Positions 28,061 to 37,014 of a DNA stretch of 64,000 nucleotides are shown one piece after another. A model generated the notes under the pieces. That model had not been told where the DNA came from. It did no database searches and worked only from the letters and a program-made list of their open reading frames with translations. The DNA comes from Demequina globuliformis (GTDB taxonomy: Bacteria > Actinomycetota > Actinomycetes > Actinomycetales > Demequinaceae), in the NCBI RefSeq assembly GCF_000975155.1, contig NZ_BBRG01000001.1, forward strand, positions 1,190,313 to 1,254,312, read 5' to 3'. The position numbers and the translations under genes are program-made. Every line of letters begins with the position of its first letter. The first letter of the stretch is position 1.

Positions 28061-30538
28061 ATGGGAATGCTGGTCGTGATCCCGCTCCTCGTGGGCGGAG
28101 TGATCAACCTGATCTGGATGGGCTTTGCCCTGGGTGCGGTGCTGCGCAAAGTGGGGCAATCGCCGGCCCCCGCCTTTGTCCCGGTGTGGCGGTGGGTGGC
28201 AGCTGCGCAGGCGGCGCGCCTGTCTCCCATTCCCGTGGCGATCGCTCGCGGTGTCGCATTCGTCGGCGCTTGTGTCGCGTTCGCGGCGCTCATCCTCGAA
28301 CAGGCGTTGGCCGATGTCGACATCAGCGTGGTGCGAGGGTTGCTCGTCGCTGGCGTGATCGTGTGTGTGCTGGGCTCGTTGGTGGGTTGGGTGATGTGGA
28401 TTTATGGCGCCGGAACCATCGAGTTGCGCCTCCAGGCTCCGTCGCTACTGACATGGGTGGCGGCTCTGTCGCCCGTCATTTGGGCGTCCATTGTGGGGTG
28501 GGGTCCCTACGGCCCGGCCGGGCGCACCTCGGAGGCCGCGCGGGCCGCCGCCCATAGCCCCCATGCCGCTGGGCACGTGTCAGACGCGGCGTCGCCCCCG
28601 GCAGAGGTGAGCACGGGCGTCCCGGCAGCCGCGCCACCCACACCGTCCCCTGAGCCGCCGGTCCTTGCCGCAGCGTACCCCGGCGCCCCCGACGCCCCCG
28701 ACGCCCCCGCGCCGCCGGACGTCGCGTCCATGGCTCCGGCGGCATCGGCCCTGTCCACAGACCCACCCGTCAGCGCCCCGAGCGCCGCAGAGCCTGAGCC
28801 CCAGGTGCCACCCACCGCCGCTGCAGATGCGACACCTGTCATTGAGGAGGCAGCTGTGCCGAACGCCACCGACGACCACTCTCAAGGCGGTCACCCCACC
28901 CCCACGGGCGACCCGTTCGCGGACGCTCGCCCGGAGGCTGCCGCGCCGCAGCAGTGGGCGTGGGGCGCCGTGCGCGAGGTCGAGCCGGACGAGGAAACGA
29001 TCATCGCGCGCCCCGCAGGGACGGCGGAAGCTGACGCTCAGGGCGGCTCCGCCGCTGATGCTCCGCCGCCGCCGACTGGCGCCCCCGTGTCTGGACCGGG
29101 CGTTCCGCCGCCACCGACTGGCGCCCCCGTGTCTGGACCCGGCGTTCCGCCGCCGCCGACTGGCGCCCCCATGTCTGGACCGGGTGTTCCGCCGCCGCCG
29201 ACTGGCGCCCCCGTGTCTGGACCCGGTGTTCCGCCGCCCCCGGACTCGGTAGCGGCGTCTGCCCCTGGCCCGAGCCCTGCTCCGGCGGCCCCGGTGGCCT
29301 CGCCTCCGCCAGCGGCCCCATCGGCTCCCGGCGAACAGCAAGAACAGCAGGCGTCGGCGAGTGCCGGCGTGATCGGCTTGCCGCCCGGGTGGGCGGCGAC
29401 AGCTCAGCCGGAGTCGACCACGCCCGCGGCCCCGCGTGTCGACAGTGCTCCCGACCTCCCCGCGCCGGCACCATCCCCCAGCTCAGTCGACGCGCCCGCG
29501 GTGCTGCCATCCGCACCATCGGCTCCCGTGGCGCGCGAGCCGCACAGTGCAGACTCGGAGCACGAGAACGTGTCGCCGTACCTGTCGCAGCCGCCTACGG
29601 GAGCCGTGCCCGTCGTCGATGCGACTCGGGATGCGTCGGCAGTGTCGCGTTCAGCGCCAGCGGTGTCGCCGTACGGCGCCCCTGAGCCGGAGTCTGCTCC
29701 TGAGCCGGACTGGCTCGTCAAGGCGCGGGCCGATGCCGCAGCCGCCCAGGCGGCCGCCTCGCCGGTCGAGGAGGACGAGCAGCCGAGCACGTCAGTCGCT
29801 GCGGATCACTCTGGCGCTGGGATGAAACCCGTCGAGCACGACGCGCCCGCGACGCCTTCCGCCAGTGCGGCTCCTGACGCGACTGCGGCTCCTGACGCGA
29901 CTGCCGCTCCTGGGGCGCCTGACGCGCCTGCGGTGTCTGAACTGCCGGCGGCACCCGCCGCTGGTGCCGCACCCGTCACCGGTGCCGCACCCGTCACCGG
30001 TGCCGCACCCGTCACCGGTGCCGTGCCCGGGGTAGGTGTGAGCGCTGCGCCCGAGGTCGTATCGGCCCGGAGCGCGGAGCCCGCGCCCTACGTCGAAAGT
30101 CTGCCGACCGCTCCGGTGCCGACGCGTTCGGCCCTCCCGCCCGCGCCAGCCGCGACGCCGTCTGGAATGCCCGAGGAGGACGACGACCACACGGTGATCG
30201 CTTCCCGTCGCCGCGTGAGTGCGCAGCTTGTCGTCGACGGCGGCCAGTCGTATGACCTCGCAGGCACGACCATCACGGTCGGGCGCCTCAGTGCCGCGAG
30301 CGACGGAATCCTGGGGATCACTGACCCCACCAAGACCATGTCGAAAAAACACGCCACCTTGCAGCTCGTCGACGGTGCGTGGCACGTGCTGGACCTGGGC
30401 TCGACCAACGGCACCTACCTACGCAACGAGGCGGGGCGCGAGACCGAGGTCAGCCCGGGCGTGCTCGCGCGCATCGAAGGCGTGCTGATTCTCGGCGACC
30501 TTGAGGCGCGCATCGTAATGAGCGAGGGCGGCCAGTGA
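28061..30538 (+). CDS. Membrane-anchored FHA-domain protein with Pro/Ala-rich linker
   Basis: 825 residues. Four hydrophobic helices (about 1-150) are followed by a very long Pro/Ala-rich linker with four 14-residue tandem repeats (335-390) and AAPVTG repeats (about 635-652). The C-terminal FHA domain (about 719-825) shows the usual VGR, SKKHATLQ and LGSTNGTYL motifs that bind phosphothreonine. Just before it lies DDDHTVIASRRR (Thr711), and another acidic EETIIAR motif contains Thr313; both resemble the repeats of the last gene in the cluster. By analogy with GarA/OdhI, phosphorylation of Thr711 could engage the adjacent FHA domain. The ATG at 28061 has a Shine-Dalgarno (AGAGG), 5 nt after the previous stop. 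Confidence 0.88.
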   Translation: MGMLVVIPLLVGGVINLIWMGFALGAVLRKVGQSPAPAFVPVWRWVAAAQAARLSPIPVAIARGVAFVGACVAFAALILEQALADVDISVVRGLLVAGVIVCVLGSLVGWVMWIYGAGTIELRLQAPSLLTWVAALSPVIWASIVGWGPYGPAGRTSEAARAAAHSPHAAGHVSDAASPPAEVSTGVPAAAPPTPSPEPPVLAAAYPGAPDAPDAPAPPDVASMAPAASALSTDPPVSAPSAAEPEPQVPPTAAADATPVIEEAAVPNATDDHSQGGHPTPTGDPFADARPEAAAPQQWAWGAVREVEPDEETIIARPAGTAEADAQGGSAADAPPPPTGAPVSGPGVPPPPTGAPVSGPGVPPPPTGAPMSGPGVPPPPTGAPVSGPGVPPPPDSVAASAPGPSPAPAAPVASPPPAAPSAPGEQQEQQASASAGVIGLPPGWAATAQPESTTPAAPRVDSAPDLPAPAPSPSSVDAPAVLPSAPSAPVAREPHSADSEHENVSPYLSQPPTGAVPVVDATRDASAVSRSAPAVSPYGAPEPESAPEPDWLVKARADAAAAQAAASPVEEDEQPSTSVAADHSGAGMKPVEHDAPATPSASAAPDATAAPDATAAPGAPDAPAVSELPAAPAAGAAPVTGAAPVTGAAPVTGAVPGVGVSAAPEVVSARSAEPAPYVESLPTAPVPTRSALPPAPAATPSGMPEEDDDHTVIASRRRVSAQLVVDGGQSYDLAGTTITVGRLSAASDGILGITDPTKTMSKKHATLQLVDGAWHVLDLGSTNGTYLRNEAGRETEVSPGVLARIEGVLILGDLEARIVMSEGGQ
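29063..29230 (+). repeat. Four tandem 42-bp coding repeats
   Basis: Four near-identical 42-bp units encode PPPPTGAPVSGPGV (Met for Val in the third). A partial fifth unit follows. They extend the flexible linker between the membrane part and the FHA domain and are likely to vary in copy number between strains. Confidence 0.9.
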
Positions 30539-31377
30539 CGGTCGGCTCGCATTGGGCCACGGGCGCGGGCGACACCAATCAAGGGCCGCGCGCCCGCAAC
30601 GAAGACTCGTATCTGTCCCGCGGCAACGTGCACATCGTCGCCGACGGTATGGGTGGGCACCACGCCGGAGCCGCCGCGAGTGCGGCCGTTGTTGAGACCT
30701 TCGCGGCGCTCGCTGACCTCCCCGTCGTGACGCCACCGGAGGTCGCTGCCGCGGTGGTGCAGGCACAACGGGCAGTCCTTGAGGTGTCGCTGTCAGTGGG
30801 AGGAGAGTCCGGCACCACCGTGACCGGCGCCGTTGCCGTGGAGCACGACGGCGGACCGTGGTGGATGATCCTTAACGTCGGCGACTCGCGGACGTACTTG
30901 GTGGACGGCGACGTGGTTCATCAGGTGACGCGCGACCACTCGCACGTCCAGGACCTGGTTGATGCGGGACGGATCACTGCTGAGGAAGCCGAGCGACACC
31001 CGGACCGGAACATCGTGACCCGAGCCATAGGCGACGGACTCCCAGAGTTCGATGCCTGGCTCGTTCCCGTGATGCCTGGCATGAGGCTCGTGGTGGCGAG
31101 CGACGGCTTGACGAAGGTGGTGTCAGATGCGCGCATTGGAGTCACCGCAGGTAGCGCTGAGGAGCCGCAGACGGCCGCGTCGGCGCTCGTTAACGAAGCA
31201 CTGGCCCTTGGCACGGGCGACAACGTCACTGTCGTGGTGGCAGACGTTCTCGACGCCGTGACCCCTCCCGGACTGAGCGTGGCGCCCTGGAGGCTGTGGG
31301 GCGAGCAGTGGGAGCCAGCGGACGACGACCTTGAGGACGACACGACCCAGACCTCGCGCCGGAGGGCACGAGTATGA
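30535..31377 (+). CDS. PP2C-type serine/threonine phosphatase
   Basis: 280 residues. All PP2C metal-binding motifs are present: NQGPRARNEDSYL (about 18-30), VADGMGGHHAG (about 37-47), NVGDSRTYLV, VASDGLTKVVSD and GDNVTVVVADV. It removes phosphate from Ser/Thr and should oppose the cluster kinase. It has no membrane helix. Its C-terminus, EDDTTQTSRRRARV, resembles the acidic-T-R-R motif of the neighbouring proteins (Thr270/271), so it may dock to the FHA protein when phosphorylated (inference). The GTG start overlaps the FHA stop (GTGA), and its stop overlaps the next ATG (ATGA). Confidence 0.94.
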   Translation: MTVGSHWATGAGDTNQGPRARNEDSYLSRGNVHIVADGMGGHHAGAAASAAVVETFAALADLPVVTPPEVAAAVVQAQRAVLEVSLSVGGESGTTVTGAVAVEHDGGPWWMILNVGDSRTYLVDGDVVHQVTRDHSHVQDLVDAGRITAEEAERHPDRNIVTRAIGDGLPEFDAWLVPVMPGMRLVVASDGLTKVVSDARIGVTAGSAEEPQTAASALVNEALALGTGDNVTVVVADVLDAVTPPGLSVAPWRLWGEQWEPADDDLEDDTTQTSRRRARV

Positions 31378-32222
31378 GCGACGAGCGCGATTCGGCCGCA
31401 GACCACACCGACGATCCCACAGTGGTGTCGTCCCGCCGGGCGCCCTCGGCTCCGAAGGGGGACTTCGACGATGACTCGACGGTGATGTCCTCGCGTCGCT
31501 CGGCAGCTGCCGCCAAGGACGAGGATGCCGACGATGACTCGACGGTGCTGTCATCGCGCCGAGTATCTGGCGGTGCGGGCGGCTCCGGTCTGCCGGCTGA
31601 AGAGGATGATTCCACGGTGTTGTCTTCCCGCCGAGCGGCGAGCGGCGCCGGTATGGCCGGTCCGGCAGACGACGACGATGACTCGACGGTGCTGTCATCG
31701 CGCCGAGTGTCCGGCGGTGCGGAGGCGTCCGAACAGCCAGCCGATGACGACGACGATGACTCGACGATCCTGTCCTCCCGCCGTGGGGCCCTGCCCCCGG
31801 CGTCCCCATCCGCGCCCGAACCGCCCGGCATTCCGGACGCCACGCCGACCGCGCCCGCGCACCCACGTGTGACCCGCTCGCGTGCGCCACGCTCAGCGCT
31901 CCCGCCCGGGTACTCGCTGCCCGGCGAAGCAGCCGTGCGGCCCGGCAGCGTCGAGGCCGGCCAAAAAGAGCAGGCATACCAGCCGCGACTCGCGCCCGAA
32001 GTCGCGAACGCGGTGCCGGAGGAGCTCCGGTCGCCGCACCCTCACGGTGCGACGGCGGGTCAAAGCGCCTACGAGCAGGTGGTGCCGCCGCAGGAGGCAG
32101 CGCGCCGGCGAGCAGCGAAGCGTCGCAAGCGCCTCATCACGGTGTCGGTCGTCGCTGCGGTGGCAGCGGCTGTGCTCACGGCCGCCGTGGTGCTCGCCGT
32201 CACGCTCGCGCTCGGCGGGTAG
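31374..32222 (+). CDS. Tail-anchored protein with six acidic S-T-V-L-S-S-R-R motifs
   Basis: 282 residues, no family recognised. The N-terminal half holds six copies of an acidic run followed by (S/P)-T-(V/I)-(V/M/L)-S-S-R-R. The threonines are 16, 36, 57, 81, 105 and 131, spaced 20-26 residues apart by Gly/Ala/Ser linkers. A Pro-rich middle follows, then a basic stretch RRRAAKRRKR and one membrane helix ending at the C-terminus, so the repeats face the cytoplasm. The order kinase-FHA-phosphatase-repeat protein suggests a multivalent phosphothreonine docking platform. No catalytic domain is visible. Confidence 0.85.
   Translation: MSDERDSAADHTDDPTVVSSRRAPSAPKGDFDDDSTVMSSRRSAAAAKDEDADDDSTVLSSRRVSGGAGGSGLPAEEDDSTVLSSRRAASGAGMAGPADDDDDSTVLSSRRVSGGAEASEQPADDDDDDSTILSSRRGALPPASPSAPEPPGIPDATPTAPAHPRVTRSRAPRSALPPGYSLPGEAAVRPGSVEAGQKEQAYQPRLAPEVANAVPEELRSPHPHGATAGQSAYEQVVPPQEAARRRAAKRRKRLITVSVVAAVAAAVLTAAVVLAVTLALGG
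31410..31784 (+). repeat. Six-copy threonine-motif array
   Basis: Direct coding repeats with the core D-D-S-T-V-L-S-S-R-R. The core codons are well conserved (for example GATGACTCGACGGTGCTGTC), whereas the linkers differ in length and sequence. This suggests duplication followed by selection on the core. Confidence 0.9.
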
Positions 32223-32315
32223 TCAGCTGCTCTGGATCGATTCGTCGTTGCGCGCCACGCCTCGGCCTGCCAGCGGGGTCCGCCGCGCTGCACTCCAGCG
32301 CCGGCATCGATGGCT

Positions 32316-32328
32316 TAGGTTGGGAGCG
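32316..32328 (+). promoter_or_regulatory. Leaderless-type promoter of gcvT
   Basis: TAGGTT (32316-32321) lies exactly 6 nt before the GTG at 32328. The 105 bp between the signalling cluster and gcvT hold no other obvious signal and no glycine riboswitch. It indicates that gcvT-gcvH can be transcribed independently of the upstream cluster. Confidence 0.5.
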
Positions 32329-33461
32329 TGACGAACCTCGAAACGCCCTTGCTCAAGCAGCACCACGACCTTGGCGCCACGATGGTGGATTTCGCGGGGT
32401 GGAGCATGCCCCTGCGCTACTCCGGCGATGTTGCCGAGCATCAGGCGGTGCGCCAGGCGGCTGGTCTGTTCGACCTGTCGCACATGGGCGAGTTGATGGT
32501 GACGGGCGCCGATGCTGCGGCGGCGCTGGACTACGCCCTCGTGGGTCACATGAGCCGCATGGGACTGTGGGCGGCCAAGTACACGATGATGTGCACACCG
32601 GACGGCGGCGTGATCGACGACTTGGTCGTGTACCGGCGCGACTGGGAGCACTTCATGGTCGTCGCCAACGCGGCTAACCGCGAGGCGGTTCTCGGGCAGT
32701 TGCGCGATCGCATTGCGGCAGGTGGGTTCGACGCCGAGGTGACCGATGAGACGGCCTCGATCGCGCTCATCGCTGTGCAGGGCCCAGCGGCCGTCGACAT
32801 TGTGACCGCGATGTGCGAGTTGGGGGCGGAAGATCCCCCGGCACTCAAGTACTACACCGCGGCGAACGTGCTGCTCGAGGGAGGCCACCACGCCTTTGTG
32901 GCCCGCACGGGGTATACCGGCGAGGACGGTTTCGAGCTCTTTGTTCCTGCGGATCTTGCCGCGGATGTGTGGACGCTCGCGATGGACCGTGGCGCCGAGC
33001 GGGGCCTGATTCCCTGTGGCCTCGCGTCGCGGGACTCGCTGCGCTTGGAGGCGGGCATGCCGCTGTACGGCAATGAACTGTCGCGCACGCTGTCGCCCTT
33101 CGCCGCGGGCTTGGGCCGCGTCGTGAATTTTGGTCGCGCGGACGGCCCCGAGCGCGGTGACTTTGTGGGACGCGAGGCGTTGGCGAAGGTCAAGGAAGCC
33201 GGCACCGAGCGAGTGTTGGTGGGCTTGGTGGGCGCGGGCCGACGCGCGGCTCGGGCGGGTTACCCGGTGGTCACGGAGGCCGGTGAGGACGTGGGCGTCG
33301 TCACCTCGGGGCTGCCGTCGCCGACTCTGGGATCGCCTGTCGCGATGGCCTACGTTGACCGCGGTGTGTCCGAGCCTGGGACGTCGCTTGCCGTCGACGT
33401 GCGCGGTCGTCACGAGCAGATGAACGTGGTCGCGCTACCGTTCTATCGACGGGGCGCGTAG
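32328..33461 (+). CDS. gcvT: Aminomethyltransferase, T-protein of the glycine cleavage system
   Basis: 377 residues, full length. It transfers the one-carbon unit from aminomethyl-lipoyl-GcvH to tetrahydrofolate and releases ammonia. The N-terminal block [12 protein letters not shown] and SHMGEL, the folate-binding central region, [11 protein letters not shown] (about 200) and the C-terminal barrel are all present. It is followed by gcvH after 43 nt, with a Shine-Dalgarno for the latter. Confidence 0.96.
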   Translation: MTNLETPLLKQHHDLGATMVDFAGWSMPLRYSGDVAEHQAVRQAAGLFDLSHMGELMVTGADAAAALDYALVGHMSRMGLWAAKYTMMCTPDGGVIDDLVVYRRDWEHFMVVANAANREAVLGQLRDRIAAGGFDAEVTDETASIALIAVQGPAAVDIVTAMCELGAEDPPALKYYTAANVLLEGGHHAFVARTGYTGEDGFELFVPADLAADVWTLAMDRGAERGLIPCGLASRDSLRLEAGMPLYGNELSRTLSPFAAGLGRVVNFGRADGPERGDFVGREALAKVKEAGTERVLVGLVGAGRRAARAGYPVVTEAGEDVGVVTSGLPSPTLGSPVAMAYVDRGVSEPGTSLAVDVRGRHEQMNVVALPFYRRGA

Positions 33462-33504
33462 CCTCGTTCCTGAGAGGTCCCTCCGCGAGCGAAAGGTGGG
33501 CCAG

Positions 33505-33888
33505 GTGCCTGACATTCCTGACAATCTGCTGTACTCCGCCGAGCACGAGTGGGTGCGCGGCGATGCGTCGCCCGAGTCCATCGTCACGGTGGGCATCACC
33601 GCGTATGCGGCCGATGCTCTGGGTGACGTTGTGTACGTCGAGGCGCCCTCCGTGGGGGATGAGGTCAAGGCGGGTGACGTCTGTGGCGAACTCGAGTCCA
33701 CTAAGGCCGTGTCGGAGCTGTACTCGCCCGTGACGGGCGTGGTCGCGGAGGTCAACGGTCAACTCGAGAGCGCTCCGGACCTGATCAACTCGGATACCTA
33801 TGGCGAGGGTTGGATTTTCAAGGTCGAGTTGACTGAGGCGGCGCCGGATCTTCTCGATCCTGACGCCTACGCAGACGTCACCGAATAG
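33505..33888 (+). CDS. gcvH: Glycine cleavage system H-protein (lipoyl carrier)
   Basis: 127 residues. The lipoylated lysine lies in [14 protein letters not shown] (about residue 62). It shuttles the aminomethyl group between P-, T- and L-proteins. The GTG at 33505 is preferred over one at 33496 because AAAGGTGGG then lies 4-5 nt upstream as ribosome-binding site and the protein starts [11 protein letters not shown]. It lies 8 nt before the MutT-type gene. Confidence 0.96.
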   Translation: MPDIPDNLLYSAEHEWVRGDASPESIVTVGITAYAADALGDVVYVEAPSVGDEVKAGDVCGELESTKAVSELYSPVTGVVAEVNGQLESAPDLINSDTYGEGWIFKVELTEAAPDLLDPDAYADVTE

Positions 33889-33896
33889 CCACGCTG

Positions 33897-34409
33897 GTGG
33901 GTACTTCGACGCGACTGGTGGTGGCTGCCGCCATCACCGACGATCTTGTCGTCCCGCGCACCTTGCTCGCCGCGCGCCGTACAGCACCCTCCGCGCTTGC
34001 CGGCCTGTGGGAGTTTCCGGGCGGCAAGGTCGAAAGAGGGGAGACGCCCGAGCAGGCGTTGCGGCGCGAGTTGCGCGAGGAGCTCGGCGTCGAGGTCGAG
34101 ATCGGTGAAGAGTTGCTGGGCCCGGACGACGGCAGCGGGATTGAGTCCCAGTGCGCGGACACTCCCGTGTGGATGCTGCGCCCGGGCGATGCTGATGCGG
34201 AGCGCCTCGTGATGCGCGTGTGGTGGGCCCGGATTCTGCCAGGCGCCGATGGTGCGGCAGTCGAGCCTCGTCCGCTCGAGGACCACGACTTGCTGCGCAC
34301 GCTTGAGCCTGGTGGTTGGCGCGATGTCGCGTGGCTTCCTGCCGACAAGCGGATTGTCGAGGCGCTCCTCGATGACGCGCGCGACCGTCATCGCCGCGCG
34401 TACTGCTAG
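33897..34409 (+). CDS. NUDIX hydrolase, MutT/8-oxo-dGTP type
   Basis: 170 residues. The NUDIX box [20 protein letters not shown] followed by ELGV (about 41-64) is complete and preceded by GLWEFPGG, typical of MutT enzymes that clean oxidised nucleotides. The GTG start is 8 nt beyond the gcvH stop, so it is probably the third gene of the gcvT-gcvH operon. Substrate preference cannot be read from sequence alone. Confidence 0.88.
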   Translation: MGTSTRLVVAAAITDDLVVPRTLLAARRTAPSALAGLWEFPGGKVERGETPEQALRRELREELGVEVEIGEELLGPDDGSGIESQCADTPVWMLRPGDADAERLVMRVWWARILPGADGAAVEPRPLEDHDLLRTLEPGGWRDVAWLPADKRIVEALLDDARDRHRRAYC

Positions 34410-34471
34410 CTCACGTCGCGCGTCTCTGTCGCTGCGCGTCTGCCACGCTCGAGTCGCGAGCCTGACCGCTG

Positions 34472-36067
34472 TCAGTTACGGGGTCGATCTGCGGCAGACG
34501 AGGATGGCGCCGGCCTCGCGTCTGAACCGGGTGACGTCGGCATCGTGTCTGAGCCGGGCGGCCCTTGGTCGGACCCAGTCGGCGCCCCATGATCGAGCGT
34601 GAGCGCGGCACGACCCCCCAGAATCGGCCGCCTCTCGGGATCATGCGACGCCGGTGGGATCAGCCATACGCGCGTGGGGGTCGTGGAGATCTCCCACCCC
34701 GTGTCATGGATCCTGTGGTGGCACGCAGTGCACAGCAACACGCCATTGTCGAGGTCCGAGGTGCCGCGGTCCCGCGCCCACCATTTCACGTGGTGGGCGT
34801 CGCAATAGCTCACCGGAGCGTGACACCATGCGCAGCCCCCATCGCGCTCTGCCAATGCGATGCGCTGAGCGCGCGAGAACTGGCGCCGCGACCTCCCGAG
34901 GTCGAGCGGCTCGCTCGCGCCCCCAAGGACAACGGGAAGGATCTCGGCGTCGACGGCCAGCAGACGCAAAGTGCTGATCGAGATGGGGCCGCTGGTCGTA
35001 TCGCATTCTGCGACTCCCGTGCCAGCGTTCAGATCTGATTGGGCAACGCGCACCACCACCGTCGCTTTGACGCCCATCGTCGGCTCCTCGCAGCCCAGGC
35101 CGTGCTTGGCGAGGTCAGCGATCGCATCTGCGCGCATCTGACCGGGGGTGCGATCGTCGACGCCGTGCGGAAGTCCGTGCCGTGCTTGGAAGCCTTGCCG
35201 GACGTGCGCGTCGACCCATGCGCGCAAAGGCGCCGCCGCCGTGGGATCAAGGCGCCCGGAGATGGTCGTCATGCCATCAGCGTCTTCCGTGAACGCGATA
35301 AAGCGTTCGGCCCGCTGGTGGCGCTCGAGCTGCTCAAGATCCTGTGGCGCCCTATGCGCCCGCAGTTGCCGGCACGCACGCCGGAGCTCGGACAGCGACA
35401 ACTTCTTCGCCCGTGCCACGAGTTGACGCTCCAGGCGGCCGACGCCCTGCGCATACGGGGTCATCGACCCGGCCCGCGTTGGAGTGGTCGACGATGGACC
35501 AGCGGAACCTTCGGCTTTCGCGGCGACCTCGAGGGTGCGCGTAATCTCAGCGGCCGCTGCGGCCGTCAGCTCACCATCTGTTAGCGCCTGTGCGACACGT
35601 GGAAAGCGCGACTGTTGCGGCGCGCCCGCTTCGCCGCCCGCAGGGTCGTTCAACCCCGGTACAAGGTTGTTGTCGCGGTCACTGCCGTCACCGGCGGCGG
35701 ATTGGGGGTTCCCTTGGTGGTCGGGCCGGGGAGGCGTGGCCGGTACAGCGAGGGGCTGGAGCGACTTCCCGACGTCTATGAGGCGCCCCGCTTCGCCGTG
35801 GCCAAGGCCCCATTCTCGCGCGATGGACTCCACCGGGCTGGAGTGCCCCTCCTGCCGTGCCAACCCGTTCGCGCCCAGGCTGGGGTCAGAGCGCCTCGCG
35901 ACCTCTGCCGCGACGGTCGCAGAAACGGCGTCAAGCGCACGGCGAGCGGCACCGACCGCAGCGCGCACCTCCGCCAGGCGAGCGCGGTCGAGAGTGACGG
36001 GCTCGACGCCTTCGAACGCGCGCAACCGAGAGACCTCGCGGTCGAGAACCTCGGTGTTGAGCGCCAT
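34472..36067 (-). CDS. DUF222/HNH endonuclease (13E12-repeat type)
   Basis: 531 residues. The N-terminal about 400 residues form the DUF222 region shared by the multicopy 13E12 repeat family of actinobacteria. The HNH domain near 425-475 has the zinc Cys pairs and catalytic His (CAWCHAPVSYCDAHH, then LCTACHHRIH). A Pro/Ser/Asp-rich tail follows. Such genes are often dispersed and have been considered mobile or phage-like, but no flanking repeats or integrase are visible here. Converges with the MutT gene. Confidence 0.88.
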   Translation of the reverse strand: MALNTEVLDREVSRLRAFEGVEPVTLDRARLAEVRAAVGAARRALDAVSATVAAEVARRSDPSLGANGLARQEGHSSPVESIAREWGLGHGEAGRLIDVGKSLQPLAVPATPPRPDHQGNPQSAAGDGSDRDNNLVPGLNDPAGGEAGAPQQSRFPRVAQALTDGELTAAAAAEITRTLEVAAKAEGSAGPSSTTPTRAGSMTPYAQGVGRLERQLVARAKKLSLSELRRACRQLRAHRAPQDLEQLERHQRAERFIAFTEDADGMTTISGRLDPTAAAPLRAWVDAHVRQGFQARHGLPHGVDDRTPGQMRADAIADLAKHGLGCEEPTMGVKATVVVRVAQSDLNAGTGVAECDTTSGPISISTLRLLAVDAEILPVVLGGASEPLDLGRSRRQFSRAQRIALAERDGGCAWCHAPVSYCDAHHVKWWARDRGTSDLDNGVLLCTACHHRIHDTGWEISTTPTRVWLIPPASHDPERRPILGGRAALTLDHGAPTGSDQGPPGSDTMPTSPGSDARPAPSSSAADRPRN

Positions 36068-36147
36068 GGATCTATCCCATCATGGGGGTGTGACAAAGAG
36101 GATCAAAAGCCATCAAAGTGTGTAAAGAGAGCCATTAGGAGGCGCCT

Positions 36148-36220
36148 GGGGACAACGCCGGGTGGACCCTGGGGACACGCCGGGGGCGGGACCGGGGGGA
36201 CAACGCCCCGGGGCACCGCC
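36148..36220. repeat. Degenerate direct repeats in an intergenic gap
   Basis: Three imperfect units of about 24 bp share GGGGACAACGCC-like cores between tag and the HNH gene. The function is unknown; no promoter is clear here. Confidence 0.5.
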
Positions 36221-36256
36221 GTACCCCGCCAATCCTTCGCAACTTCCCCGCGCGCC

Positions 36257-36826
36257 TCATCCCGTACGCGCCACGCAACCCGCGATGTGATCGTCCACCA
36301 ATCCGACGGCTTGCATCAGGGCGTACATGGTCGTCGGCCCCACGAACACGAAGCCCAGCGCCTTCAATTCCTTGGCTAGTGCCGTTGACTCGGCAGTGGA
36401 CGCGGGGACCTCGGACCAATCCGCAGGGGGAGCGTCGCGCGGCGCGGGCTGGTGGCTCCAAATGACCTCGTCGAGCGTGCGACCGTTGTCGTGGAGTGCC
36501 ACGACGGCGCGAGCATTGGTGATGGCCGCATCGATCTTGCGGCGATTGCGGACAATGCCGGGGTCGTTCATGAGCCGGTCGCGATCCTCGTCAGTGAATG
36601 CGGCGACGGCCTCCGGGTTAAACCCCGCGAATGCGTCGCGGAAGTTGTCCCGCTTGCGAAGGATCGTGAGCCACGACAGCCCCGACTGGAATCCTTCAAG
36701 CGTCATGCGTTCAAAGAGCCCGTCTTCGGTATGGACCTCATGCCCCCACTCGTGATCGTGGTACTCCTCGTAGAGCGTGTCGCCTGCGCCAAAACAGCGG
36801 ATCAAGTCGTTGGTCTCGGTGATCAT
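36257..36826 (-). CDS. tag: DNA-3-methyladenine glycosylase I
   Basis: 189 residues, the usual length. It excises 3-methyladenine from alkylated DNA. Family signatures are IRCFGAGDTLYEEYHDHEWG at 8-27 (zinc Cys and His), EGFQSGLSWLTILRKR, and the C-terminal DDHIAGC with the other two zinc ligands. The ATG at 36826 is preferred because it aligns with the family N-terminus and has CACACT 6 nt before it as a possible leaderless promoter. Confidence 0.94.
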   Translation of the reverse strand: MITETNDLIRCFGAGDTLYEEYHDHEWGHEVHTEDGLFERMTLEGFQSGLSWLTILRKRDNFRDAFAGFNPEAVAAFTDEDRDRLMNDPGIVRNRRKIDAAITNARAVVALHDNGRTLDEVIWSHQPAPRDAPPADWSEVPASTAESTALAKELKALGFVFVGPTTMYALMQAVGLVDDHIAGCVARTG

Positions 36827-37014
36827 TGCCCCAGTGTGACTCGGCCCCGCGACCTGTGCCGCGTGCCCCGCACAAACCCGTGGACAAGCCCTCGACATCC
36901 GCCGCCTGGGGACTACGGCCCTAGTGGCGCTCAGCCGTGCTGCCCACCCGAGCATCGTCCCTGTTCAGGGACCGAGTGCTGCCCGGGGCATCGGCCCCCT
37001 GACCGCCTGTCCGC

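Noticed and set aside
34472-36256. Complete mobile element around the HNH gene
   Set aside because: No integrase, transposase, terminal repeats or target duplication were visible.
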